DNA of 64,000 bases from Diplolepis rosae (lineage: Eukaryota; Arthropoda; Insecta; Hymenoptera; Diplolepididae), in assembly GCA_030998225.1 (NCBI GenBank), contig JAPYXD010000755.1, positions 4,203,501-4,267,500 of the forward strand. The letters run 5' to 3'. Under the pieces are notes generated by a model. The model was given only the letters and a program-made list of their open reading frames with translations. It was not told the origin of the DNA and did no database searches. Positions 43,949-55,740 of the stretch are shown piece after piece (within the stretch, counting starts at the first letter, position 1; each line of letters starts with the position of its first letter). Both the position numbers and the translations under genes were made by a program.

Positions 43949-44466
43949 CATCAGCTGGAAAGGCTAGCGCATGCGCGTGGAGCTTAGGTTTGACCGGGCG
44001 ACTCGTCTTGTGAGAACGACGGCGCCAGGCAACCAATGAGCTGAAGCGTCTATCGGTCAGCTTGCCCCATTGGCTGAAAGCGTAGATGGGTGCGTTTAAA
44101 CTACGTTGAGTTTGTACTGCACAACACAGCAGTTACAAATAGACAAGACTAATATAAAATATATAATACAATTTCTAATTGTTCCAACCCGTCATGCCCT
44201 CTCTATATTAATTATAATAATAATGGTGCGACGGTGTTGGAAACCATGGGCTGCAGCACGTGGTCGTTTCAGATGCCATGCCTGCTGGGTGATGCCCTCT
44301 GTGGCTTGCCAGTGAGCCCCTCTGCGTGCGATGGTAACACAGCGATCTCCTTGGCGGCGCCTGTCAAGCTGCTATTTTTCAATGAAACAAATAAAAAAAG
44401 AAAACAGCCAGAAAAACAATAAAAAATAAAAGAATTTTATAAGCAGCTCTCAGACTATCCCTGACA
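43949..44466 (-). mobile_element. Repeat R, copy 2, 5' part
   Basis: Reverse complement of 13347-13855 by eye, ending CTATCCCTGACA at 44466, the inverted TGTCAGGG start. Together with 33848-34553 it rebuilds a full R. Confidence 0.8.
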
Positions 44467-44599
44467 GTGTTGAGTTTTAATCAAAAGGTGGCTTGGGCTC
44501 GATCCTGTCGTTGCCGGTCGAGGTAAAAAAAGTTATCGTAATTTACCACATTACAGTTCATGAATACAATGTTCAAATTGATTGAATTAAGCTTCTAAT

Positions 44600-44772
44600 T
44601 ATTTCTATCTATTTTTGAGAGGAAAGAGGAATCATTCCACAAAAGAGGCATCGAGAAGTTAAAGAAGCATTGAAATGAATTTATTGCGCTTGAAGGAAGC
44701 TATGTTGATAAATAAAGTCGAACATATAAAAAAAACTGTCTTTTTCTTAGTTAGACGGGACACTTATTGAGT
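44600..44772 (+). pseudogene. mariner transposase, C-terminal part and right end
   Basis: RGIEKLKKH, stop, NEFIALEGSYVDK then stop (44645-44712) is the standard C-terminus of a mariner transposase. The right end is the GACGGGACACTTATTGAG segment at about 44755-44772. It completes the fragment at 33160-33849 on the same strand. 44467-44600 between is not clearly mariner. Confidence 0.8.
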
Positions 44773-44774
44773 TA

Positions 44775-45320
44775 TAATAAAATAATTATAATTATAATAA
44801 AAATTGACAATACTAGCAACAATACTACCAGTCAGGTAGTTGGGAAATAACCATTCCGCAATAATAAGGGTTAAGAATTATAAAGTCTTTTCCTTTAGTC
44901 TGCAGCCTCCGCGATTATTGAACTCAGATAAATAAGGGTTATTTCTTTCATTTTCTAATCTTAAGAGGGTCGTACGTAACAAACTGATAGTAGAAGCGGT
45001 GAGATTTTTCTCTCACGTTGTCACCGGTTATGCTTTTCAGTAACTAAAAAATTACATGGCAGAAATTTTCCAATTCGATCAACTTTGGAATTTTATAGTT
45101 CCTTCCAGATCTTAATGTTTTCTGGAATTGATAGATATGTTTTGAAATTCTGTACTATTCTCTTATTTTTTATTGTTACGAGCAATTTAAGTTATTAGTG
45201 AACTAATTAAATGAATGAAAGTTAGCTATGTTTATATGGGAGGTGAACAATCTCAAATAATGGTGAAACATCAAACCAACACTATAATTTCGAAAGATTT
45301 AGACTCTTCGAAAAATAAAA
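44775..45320. other. No gene recognised
   Basis: AT-rich, short frames only. Confidence 0.5.
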
Positions 45321-45590
45321 TAGCAAATTTTTGTACGACACAACTCTAAACGCCAACTTAATTCAAAAGGATAAATTAGTCTCTGAATCTGATATCAATC
45401 ACTTAAATATCTATATATGAAATAACGCCACCCTTTCGACAATTGGAGCAATAAAAATCCCATCTTTAGATCACTCAGTTGAATTTAACGTAATTATAAC
45501 CGACATAGATACAAGTATCGCAAGAGGAATTAGAAGATCATTTACTGTCAAATTAAATCTGCCTATCCCTGTATCAGTCAACTAAACAAA
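45321..45590 (+). pseudogene. Ty3/gypsy retropepsin fragment
   Basis: The plus strand reads FLYDTTLNANLIQKDKLV, like the retropepsin start FLVDTGADxNLI, then NATLSTIGAIKIPSLDHSVE and FNVIITDID, ending IPVSVN. One in-frame stop after NIYI. The protease would process gag-pol; the G of DTG is lost (DTT) here. Isolated relic. Confidence 0.5.
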
Positions 45591-48500
45591 CTTAGTCACG
45601 AGCAGGCTTGTATTTTAAAAAAATTACGAAATTTTTAAGCACAGAATATTTCGATTTTATTTTCTCATCCAACGTAGTCGTGACAATTATTCACTAAATT
45701 TTGACTTCAAGGTTATATATCAACCGATATAAACCACGTACCCTCAACATGTTTAAATTGATCCAAGGAGATGGATTGCAGAAATGAAGTTAAAATAGAC
45801 GTGTTAAATCGAAAAATCAAGCAAGTCAAAAACATTTTCTTTCTAAAGAACAACTCCTAGAAATTATTACTGAAATAAGTTTTGAACTAAGTGAATGTGA
45901 ATTTCTATTACCCACTTCGCATGTGCGGTCAGAAGAATAATCAAAATTAGGGACAACAGTTTGAGACAGCTCAGCCTTGTGTCTTGGCCTATTTGGGAGA
46001 AAAAGGGAACGAAATTCCCAATAATAACCGCGCAATAGGGTTAAACACATTCGGACTGAACTCGCTCGGAAAAATCGCGAGGTTTCATTGACTCTCAGTT
46101 TCTTAATTATTCATTAAATTCCAAACCGGAAGTGCATGTGGGTCGAACACAGCCATCTAGTTTTAACAGACATTTTTGTTCGTGATCGCAGAGAGCGCCG
46201 CACTAATATGATGATTGCACCTGTGCGCTCATCTTTATTGCGGAGAGCGAATAAACTAAAGGTAAAGGCGTGTTCGCAAGTCATGATTTCACCTTCTTAT
46301 TTTGGCAACAATTTATGGTCACGTGACAATTTCAAATGTAAATTATCAATCAAATTCTTAATTTAAATGGCAGAATTGTTGATCTACTGAGGAGACTTTA
46401 AAAATAATTTAATTTTAAGGATTTGTATTTTTGAGACTACAGGTCTAGTCTGGATTATTTCATAATCTTGAAACTTTCCTTTTTCAAATATATTTAAATC
46501 CAAAGACTGGTATCTCGCCTCGTAAAATACTTAGTTTTAAGATTTATAACTGTATTCCAGAGAAAAAACCTTTCTTTAGCATTTCTGTTCTAGAATCTGT
46601 GAACCATTTCTGATGACTGGACACTTTAAAGCTAAACACTTTTCCCTGAAAATTATCACATAAAATTGAAAAGCGGATGTTGTTCAACTTGCAGATTAAA
46701 TTAAAAGTAAACTCTTGACATTTTTATAGCCAAACTTACGAAAACCATGCTTTAGAATGTCTCGTCAGAAATTGGAACCAGAAATGCCTATAACAATAAA
46801 AGATTGAAAGGACTCGGCGACGGGTCATGTGTGAAAGGGCTAGCTGGGCCTCGAGTTCAAGTGCGGTCTAATTTATGTGACTGGACCGTCTCCACGGGTG
46901 GTGCACTAGTTTCAGAAAAAGTGCCAAGAAGGGACCGTAAGCGTAGTCGCCCACGTGATTCAAATTGGGGTAACTAAGAACCAATTAAAGAAAGTTTACT
47001 AATTCTGGGGGATGAATTCTACCAATGAATTCATAAGTAAACGCCCAAAAGGCCAAGATTCTAGGGTGGGAAAATCATCAAAGAGAGGAGCAGGGAGCAG
47101 TTTTCACACATGACGGCAGTCAGTGAGATTTCGTATTTTCGTTTGTAAAAGTCATTTTTTTCATCATATCGAATTGATAGAATCTTTTTAAACTTTAGAT
47201 ACGTAAATTGTTCACTATTTTCTTTATTCAATATTTAATAAAACGCTAATATTGAACCGTGTCTAGTTTATTTAAAATCACCCGATTTCTTATCTTTATA
47301 AGCCGGCGATTAGTGAATTTAATTAAAACCGCGCAAAGTATCTAATGGAGAATTTAGTTCCGGATCAATTCTCCGACTGCGCTCTAGTCGAGTCATGACA
47401 CTAACCTGCGTTTGCTGCCACTCACGCGATCCCCTGGGTGAAGAAGTTTTGTGCGTGGTCTGTACTGGATGGGCGTTGCACGTTCATTTTTTTCTTGCGT
47501 TTTTTTTTATTATTTATTATTATTTCTTTTATTTCCATGCATGTAGGCACTGTAATAATTGAGTCACCTTGGTATATGATGGTTAAATATACCTAAATAA
47601 ATATTCAGATCTTATTATAGTAAAGTGGTATGTTTACTTCAATATCAAAATTTTATTATAGCCCATAATATATAATAAATAATAGAAATGATAGTTGATG
47701 GATATCAATATCGAACTTATAAGTGAACCTCTAAAATGATTAAAACATCATAAATATTGAGCAAAAATGTCGATCCCATGTATAAATAAACGACACGCGA
47801 CACTTAAATAATTCTTCACACATCTGTGCACATGGGAAATTTACACGTGAACGTTACCATAAGTGCTCTCACGCCAGCGACCAATGGAAGCGTGCGTTTA
47901 GCCAAGGAGCGCGTGTGATTGGAGCCTTGAACATGGACGGCCAATCGGCGAGCGGCTATACCGTGCATGGATCGTTACCTGTGCTGGGAGAGACGCGGAT
48001 AGTGGAAGATGCTCTCCTCGTTAACGCGCGCTATGCCCTCTCTTTTCAACGCGTACAGATTTCCAAACGCCTCCATCGGAAGCAGTATGCAATTTTTTGG
48101 GATAAAAAATACATTGTCACGATCGCGAAAACGTTAGCTTCCTTTCGATATCCAATTAGATGTCTGGAGCGGTGTGATGAGCTTGGTTGCAGATCCTCGA
48201 GTGATATTTGGGTGCCGCATCTATAAAAGTTGAGGACTTATCGCCCTGAGCACAATTTTGTAACAAATAGATCGAGGCTCGAGGTCGGGTGAGGTATGTT
48301 TTAGCATCACCACACCTGATCTTTGGAGAACTTGATCTTTGATGCTCTCCGTCTTCCTTTCAGATAGAAGTTAAAAGGCTTGAATTGAATAAAAACAAAA
48401 AAATTAAAACGGAACGTTTCCCTTTAAAATTTTAATGCTTGGTTAGCTCACCTTATACTATTAGTAGTGTGAACTACCATCTAGGGGGACTTCGCCTGGA

Positions 48501-48846
48501 GCATTTTTTTTTTACTTACAACCCATCCATAGCGGGAAGCCTGCTAAGCGTCGCGAGTTTCAGTGTCGTTGTTTTCAATTCAGGAAGGAAGGGAAAATGA
48601 TGAGGTATGCCAGGACAAGATAGCCTTGTCACATGTGTACCTGGCTATCTAATGCCCGTTTTTAATTTACCAAATTTTTAGAGATTTGTTGAATAACGTC
48701 AGGGAAGTGTGGAGAGTGGTATGAAATAAAATCGCATCAGCAAAACTCAAAGCCTTTTGGTTAACTAATTTTTATTTTCAGAAGTAGGGAAATTCCCAAA
48801 TATTAGAACGCGTACGGTCGGTTTGAGACTTAAGGTAGTTGATACA
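45591..48846. other. No gene; two promoter- or LTR-like spots
   Basis: 46832-47399 could be an LTR (TGTGTGAAAG...GAGTCATGACA, with GCAGTCAGTGAG inside) but no target duplication. CTATAAAAG at 48222 is followed by GGTGAGGTATGT (donor-like, ~48290) and CTTCCTTTCAG (acceptor-like, ~48362). The rest shows no family. Confidence 0.4.
48220..48364 (+). promoter_or_regulatory. TATA box with donor/acceptor-like pair downstream
   Basis: CATCTATAAAAGTTGAGG gives a TATA at 48221-48229; 70 bases on lies GAGGTATGTT and 70 further TTCCTTTCAG, spaced like a tiny leader intron. No open frame follows. Weak, sequence-only call. Confidence 0.3.
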
Positions 48847-49381
48847 CAAAAATTAGACCTCAGACAAAAATAGATAATTTTGCTTTCAAGAAGAGCAATA
48901 TTATTATTGAATGGCTATTTTGGAAGAAAAAATATTAATTTCCATAAAAAAAATTTGAAATAAAGAAAAATAATTTTATTAATAAATTTTATTTTTGACC
49001 CAACTTTGTTTCTTATCGCTTATTACCAAATTTTAAAAAATTATGCGGTTTTAATAAATTACAAATCACTTTTTCAAGAAAAAGATTCCCTACAATTTAA
49101 CCATTTCCAATTTTCCAAAATGAATAAATTATCATCAAATTCAACAATTTGTTTATACCAATTTCGTTTTGGAAAATGTTTTTGAATGGTTTCCGCCATT
49201 AAAGAAGCGATAAGAAAAAAAGTTAGGTCAAAAGTAAAATTTATTAATAAGATTATTTTCCTGTGTTTCACATTGTTTTGATGTAGAATAATCTTTTTTC
49301 TTTCAAAATAGCCCTTCAATAATAATATTGCTATCCTTGAAAGCAAAATTATCTATTTTTGACTGAGGTCTAATTTTCGTG
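48847..49381. mobile_element. Foldback element 2 (~177-bp arms)
   Basis: 48847-49022 and 49203-49381 are reverse complements: AAAATTAGACCTCAG at the outside, TAGATAATTTTGCTTTCAAG, ATTATTATTGAA, and TTTCTTATCGCTT at the inside. The 180-base centre is single-copy. No transposase frame. Arms differ by several indels, so it is older than foldback 3. Confidence 0.85.
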
Positions 49382-49420
49382 GATGATAACTAGCTTAACG
49401 AATGCTTTTCAGTTTCAGAG

Positions 49421-49655
49421 TTAACGAACTTGTCCTTACTTTTTCGGCTCCCATAAAATGTGCTCAAGTTCAATTCAATCTAATAATTCGATCGAGAATT
49501 ATCGAGTATACGATCTACTATTATAGACAGACAGACACTTTCGTAAAAACCATTTTTCCTGACTCAGGGGGTTTTGAAACGTAAAGATTTCATGAAAATT
49601 TCGAAACTTATTTTTCACATAAAACCTTCTCATCCATGATAAGAATGTGAAAATT
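49421..49655 (+). repeat. Dispersed repeat D tail, copy A
   Basis: TTAACGAACTTGTCCTTACT, GACAGACAGACACTTTCG, TGACTCAGGGGGTTTTGA, and the tail hairpin TTCTCATCCATGATAAGAA. It matches 54698-54938 reversed over its full length, and 27860-27953 over its last third. Confidence 0.82.
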
Positions 49656-49853
49656 AAAACGTGAGCTTCTTCCTATATTCGCACTCGTTAAATAAATAAT
49701 CCCGTCTCGCAAAATTTTCCTCCTTCGTGTGACCCAAGGTTTGAATTTTAAATATGTAATTTTAAGCCGCAATAGGCCAAAATTGCTTTACAAAAAGTAA
49801 AAATTACATTAATAATAATATAAGTAATAAAATTACTGGATTAATTGGAGTAT

Positions 49854-50402
49854 CAAAGGAACCCGCAGAATCCTTGTGGGAAATGGCTTTCGGACAATAT
49901 TTCTATAACTTTGGGAAATGGTAGTTCATAATATGTAGAACAAAAGTCTCCATGGGCCGAAAGTCTGAAATTTCATAGTTTATGAGTTACAGCTCGTCAA
50001 ATTCGAACGATTTTACCCATGCGCTGTGTAGCGTGATGTTCATGTTGGGGTTACCAAGTTTTCATTTTCATCGTCACTTTTTCACAAATGTGTAACCGGG
50101 GCATTTTGAATTCCGAAAATCTGACAGCGGATTCGTATACAGCGACTCAAAATGCCCCGGTTACACATTTGTGAAGAAGTGGCGATAAAAATGAAAACTT
50201 GATAATCCCAACATGAACATCACGCTACAAAGCTCATAAGTAAAATCTTTCGACTTTGACGAGCTGCAGCTCATAAACTATGAACTTTCAGACTTTCAGC
50301 CAATGGAGGCTTTTGTTCTACATATTATGAACTATCATTTCCCAAAGTTATAGTAAAATTGGCCGAGAGCCATTTCTCATAAGGATTCTGCGGGGTCCTT
50401 TA
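49854..50402. mobile_element. Foldback element 3 (256-bp arms)
   Basis: 49854-50109 pairs with 50147-50402; 37-base loop. The stem is strong around GTGTAACCGGGGCATTTTGA and its complement TCAAAATGCCCCGGTTACAC. Outer ends AAAGGAACCCGCAGAATCCT / GGATTCTGCGGGGTCCTTT. Non-coding. Insertion abuts an env fragment on its right. Confidence 0.9.
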
Positions 50403-50870
50403 CGAAATTTATGCACATTCAGTGTATCAACAAATATCTTCGAATACAACAGGATATATTCATATAATACCAAGAATTCCATATATTAACACAAAATCCG
50501 GAGCCAACAAATATCAACTGCATAAGAGGAAAATTGGATAAAGGTTTCCTCAGCAATTCAGGACTACTCCGATTAGGAACAGGATGTACCACAAGGACGA
50601 AGTATACTACTCTAACCGGAACTCAAATTAACAAAAGGACAGAAGAATATATTTACAACCATAACTTTACCTTCAATATAACTAAAATTCTTCTAAAATT
50701 GGATACAGTTCAGCAGTTCTCTAAATTAAAACCTTTTACGTGGGAAAAAGCTCAAATAGGAAATTGGAAAAAGCTATAAAGAATTACCAGAAATTGACAA
50801 GGCACTTAATCATATACAAATATCATATAAAATAAGAGCACTGCCTTACATCGATAATGTAGTAAACTAG
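50403..50870 (+). pseudogene. Errantivirus-like env fragment
   Basis: A plus frame from about 50500 to 50779 reads CIRGKLDKGFLSNSGLLRLG, TGCTTRTKYTTLTGTQINKR and NHNFTFNITKILLKLDTV with Cys and N-glycosylation-type sites; from 50780 another frame adds ELPEIDKALNHIQISYKIRA. The mix of CxxxTKxTTLxG and FTFNIT motifs recalls the middle of insect errantivirus envelopes. Broken by a frameshift, no signal peptide or membrane anchor. Non-functional. Confidence 0.5.
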
Positions 50871-51935
50871 GTTGGAAAAATATTAACAATTACTTGACTA
50901 AAGTTAATAACAATAATATTCATTATTGATAACAGCGATCGATAGATGGTTAATAATAATAATTATTACTAGCCCGGAATAATCAGCGATAACCAATAAT
51001 AGACAATCAATCAAGAAGAATTAATGAGAAGAAATCAATTATAGTCATTGATATTGGTGCCAGACGCGTGCCGATCCACTAAATTGCAAGGTACATGCCG
51101 ATCCATCGAATGACAAGGCAAATGTCGATCCACGAAAATACGAACGCTCTCCCACAATAGGAACAATCAATAATGTATAAACCCAAGATTTACCTCTGGA
51201 GGTTATATTTTTGTCAGTAGTCTTTCAGTCTACAAGTCATACTATCGGTTTCGCGATTTCACCCTTCGATACTTGAAACGCTTCCATAGCACTACTTAAC
51301 TCCAGACAGGATTGTGCCATTACCCAGCTACCAGGAAGGAGAACTATACGAAAAAACTCTTTCTCTTGCCTTCTCAAGCAGAAAAATAGCGTAAGTTATA
51401 TACATAAGGCATCTCAAAACCTAGTATATTAGCGTAAGACCCACACACTTTGATGCGTGAGTTGTATAGACAGGAATCTCAAAACCTGTTACATTAACTT
51501 GAAGACGCACACACTTTAATGCGTGAGTTGTATGCATAGGGATCTCAAAACCTGTTATATTAACTTGTAGTCACGCATACTTTGATGCGTTAGTTACATA
51601 AATAGGCATCTCAAAGCCTATTATATCAACTTGAAGTCGCATCAAAATCCTTAACATTGCCTTCTCATCCCGAAAAGTAGTATAAATCATACACATAAGC
51701 ATCTCAAAACTTATTGTATCATAATTAAATGCCAATTGAATAATTAATATAGCTTGTACACCTCAATATAATCATATTTATTATAACTATGAACGACTCG
51801 AGCCGCATAAGTTTCACTAGTGACCATGATCCCGCAAAATATAAATAATCAAAATTTACCACTCTGATCTAATCAGCAAACTTTCCTTCCTATTTACACA
51901 ATTTTGCAAACTACCTTCGCCTTAGCTCGGGACGT
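50871..51935 (+). repeat. Probable LTR with internal 66-bp tandem repeats
   Basis: Follows env. TGCCGATCCA-type ~30-base motifs recur three times at 51065-51140; TATAAA sits near 51177 with TCAGTAGTCTTTCAG 45 bases later. 51411-51710 holds units starting ATCTCAAAACC at 51411, 51476, 51542, 51608 and 51701 (66-base period) with ACACACTTTGATGCGTGAG. The end GGGACGTAAC near 51935 resembles other LTR ends here. Ends are not proven. Confidence 0.45.
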
Positions 51936-54697
51936 AACTAGTTTTCGATGAAACTTCGAAATTCAAGTTTTAATTTTAAAAATTTTAAATTTGATTAAAG
52001 CAGTTTTCCAAGTTCAAAGTAATCATTTTGTTTCATCTACCTATCATCATGACGACTCTTTATTGATAATAACGAAAAAAATTTTAAATAGAACATCCTG
52101 AACTTTCATACGTATTATTTTATACAACTTTGTAAACCCTATCCTGCAAAAATTGTATTATATATTATCCAAGTGACATACACCATATAATACAAAATAT
52201 AATCGTAATTTTAAAAGGAAATTTGAATATCTTTTATTATTATCAAATTGGACATGTTTATTCCAGAGACACTTACGATATTGATTTTGGATAGAATTTT
52301 TTCGCAGAAAAGTTAAACGACCTCCACATAACTGATCATTTCTACTGACAGAAGCCTATATCTATAAAGTCAGTAACACTGTCCGACATTTTCGAACTTT
52401 TTTTTTGGCACTTGATCAATGATAACTGATTTCGATAGGCTTTTTCCAGCAGAATCCGAATCCGGAGATGGAAGTAGAGAATTGGCTGTAGTTTTCAAGA
52501 GAAGCGAGGTCAAATGTCCCCAAAAATGTGTTTTGGCCATTTTTGAGGTGGTTCAAGAGTGTAACACGAGCCAATAGAACCTTCTGAAATGTATGGAATG
52601 AAAGCTTGGTTCTTGCCCTTTCATAGTAAAAAACAAAAAACTAGGTGCCATGACCTTGAAATGGTCGGGAACAGACTTTGTACATGTGCACGCATCAATT
52701 CCACTACACGCTACCACCTTGGCGCTCGATGATCTCTGAATTAGTGAAATTTTACTAATGACAAAAGCCTAAAATTACTAATGCAAGAGGCTGATTAGTA
52801 GATACTAACTAATAAGAATAGTAGATGTACATAAATTTCACTAATACAGTGTGTTTCGATTTGTCTCTTTTGGATCATTATAGGCGCCATGAGGCAGTTC
52901 TATGGTTTCAATCAACCTTTTCTGGAAAAACAGGGCGAGAGAGGCCTCGTAAGTGTAAATCCGGTGGGCCATCTCCCTGCCAAAGCGAACGGAAATCCAG
53001 CGAAGCGCAGGAGATGGCACTGCTGCGTACTTGCAAGCTGTAGGAACTTCTTGGCGTGCATTTATCTCTTCCCCATCTTCGTATGTGCGTCTACCGGCCT
53101 ATACAGGCCTCAATTTGCCTTAAGTATTGTAGGACAATCACCTTTATTATTATTATATATTTTTAATTCTAACTCCCCTTCGTCATTGTTGTTTTTCCTT
53201 TGTTCGGTAATTTACATCATTCTTATCGTTTCCGAACTCCTTGTGATGACTGAAAATTCTTTTCTTATGGTCGGCTCCTGCCAAGGGAACTCTATGGTTA
53301 CGTGTGTAGATTTTTTATCCGAGAATCTGTTCCAGAAAGTCAGTTTGTTTTTCTCCTCGTTTGTGTTTACCTTTCCTTCTCAAAATTGGGTGTTTCGTTT
53401 ATATTCACTTATCGTTCTTTGTGTATTCCTTTATTTCAGTTCCCCAGTATGAGGTTTTTTGGGTGATGGGAGATCCGCTTGGCGATCCGCAGGAACTGTG
53501 ATTTTTCTAGTTTCTTTCTCTTTTTCGTTTTCATTAATTTTTAGAATTCAAGTTTTGTAGTGCTTTTATCGTATTGTATTGGTTAATTAGTCTAGATTTA
53601 GGTACTGTAGTTATTGTTACATAATAGTAACGTACTAATATTCGATGTAAAAGTTTTATTATACACGTTTATCTCTAGAGTTGACTAATAAATTATGGGT
53701 TCATCAATAAATAATGAATGACCCCATCATCATTACAAATTGTCAATGCCTAATTATACAGTCAATTAATCCACTCATTGCTCACCCATTAGCCAGATCT
53801 GACAATTCGTCCCAGAAAAATAAAATGTCTTTTAGGTTATGTTTGATTTTAGGTAGTAGCGTTATTAGATCTGGCCAATAAATGACTCAGTCAAATGTTA
53901 TATTGGCATTAATATGCTTGCAATATGTTTTCTACCGTTCTTAGCCATAATAATGCGAGGTCAGAGAACGGTTAGAGTATTATCTGATCGTTCTGAAACG
54001 ATGAAATTCGCACGTGTTAAGGAGCATAATTAATTGAGAGATACCAAAAACAACGAAGTGAAATTTTGTAAAAGGAATCCAAAAACAACCTTGTGAATAA
54101 TAACATTGAATGTTGTTTCTTTGTTATTCACAGGTAAGATTGACACCTAGATTAAGTGGGTAATGGTAGTAATGGTAAATTTTGTATATAATAATAAAAA
54201 ATCTTTGTTATTCACAGAGAACCTATTCATGTCTTTATTCTAACCTCAAAAGAAGGAGAAAGTGCGTTATTGAAGCCTGACATAAACCTTATAAAACATA
54301 AAAGAACATTATATAAATTCTAAATTATACTATATTATGTTTCAAATATATATGCACTATATATATATATATATATATATAGCTTAGAATTACAAAATAG
54401 CGCAAATTTTTAAAAACTTCAATTCATGCTGTTTCCAAATGAAGGTAAACTGTAGGAAAATATCATAAATTGGCAGAGGATTAGGATGACCGGAAGGTAA
54501 GAGCAGGAAGGAGAATGCAAGCATTGAAGGAATATATTCACAAAAAAAATTAAATAATAGTACGCTAGCATACACAGTCATTTTTAGCTCTATTTGTCTA
54601 CGTCCTGAGATGAGAATACATTGCAAGTAAAATCAGACTCGCAACGTGAAAAATCCCCCAAACACGAGTATGAATGATGCCTAGTTTTTCCTAGTTT
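51936..54697. other. No gene recognised; (TA)n at 54358-54381
   Basis: AT-rich. A 187-codon open frame at 52889-53452 starts basic and becomes hydrophobic; no family, and GTAAGTG inside it at ~52949 resembles a splice donor. A TA dinucleotide run lies at 54358-54381. Confidence 0.5.
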
Positions 54698-55740
54698 TTT
54701 TTACATTCTCATCATGGGCGAGAAGATATTGGTTTTATGTGAAAATTGACTTTCGAAATTTTCATCAAATCTTTATGTTTTGAGACCCCCTGAGTCAGAA
54801 AAAATGGTTTTTACGAAAGTGTCTGTATGTCTGTCTGTCTGTAGGTCGTGTGCGGCATAACTCTCGATAGAATTATCAGATTGAATTGAGCTTTGGTACA
54901 CTTTATCGGAGCCGACAAAGTAAGGACAAGTTCGTTAACCAGCCACATCCAATCAAAATTGAGGGATGGAGCACTACTTTTGTGTTTTTGAAAATAATTT
55001 TTTGAAAAAATCAAAAATTTCAATACTGGTTTTAGATAGTGCTCATAAATCTCTAAAAATTATCCTGATAACATTTTTTGATTTAATCAAAATTAGAAAT
55101 GTTACAGCATATTCAAATTCGAAAAAAGTCAATATCAAAATTCCATTTTCTAGTTAAATTATACGAGATACGAAAAAACGTCATGAAACAATATTATTTT
55201 TTACATAAAGACCTACAAATTTGAATTGTAATATTTTTTCATAAGATGCATATTTTTCTTTATAATTAAAAAAAAACTATTGAAAATCTAAAATTCAATT
55301 TTTTAACAATAATATGTAAAATACGAAAAAAACGTAAGAATACACAGTTGTTCGTTTCAAAAAGATCTACAAATTTTGTCTGCCGCAGTTTCTGATAAAT
55401 TATATATTTTTCGTTTCAACTCCAAAAAATACGTTTGAAATTCAAAAATTCCATTTTTTAGACAAAATATGTGAGATACAAAAAAAACGTTTATATGGAG
55501 AATTGTTTGCCTAAATGAGGTTTACAAATTCTCATTAGGACATTTCGGGACAGGATGTATATTTTATGTTTTGATTTTTAATATTAAAAAAATTCGATTT
55601 TTTTCACCAAAATATGTGAGATACGAAATAAGCGTTGTTCTGCAAAATCGTTTCCTTAAATAAAGTCTACAATTGTTTTTTCTTTTTTGAGAGATTTGGA
55701 AGAAAGTAAATTAATTTAATCATGTAATTTATTAAAAAGT
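54698..55740 (-). repeat. Dispersed repeat D, copy B: hairpin tail plus ~150-bp minisatellite
   Basis: 54698-54938 is the inverted tail (hairpin TTCTCATCATGGGCGAGAA, CCCCCTGAGTC, GTCTGTCTGTCTGTAGG). 55023-55740 is a degenerate tandem array: AAATTC.ATTTT....AAT.ATGTGAGATACGAAAAAAACG recurs at 55137, 55290, 55445 and 55586. The same two modules occur in the opposite orientation at 27590-27953, so this is one repeat family with an expandable array. Confidence 0.8.

Noticed and set aside
44106..44422. Two short plus frames
   Set aside because: Antisense frames within repeat R copy 2.
46832..47399. Solo LTR
   Set aside because: TG start and CA end can be chosen, but flanks show no duplication and no second copy was found.
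52889..53452. 187-aa open frame
   Set aside because: No family, no second copy; composition drifts from basic to hydrophobic; start not supported.
54698..54938. Helitron end
   Set aside because: Hairpin present but CTRR is not kept in the other copies, and no Rep/helicase frame is seen.
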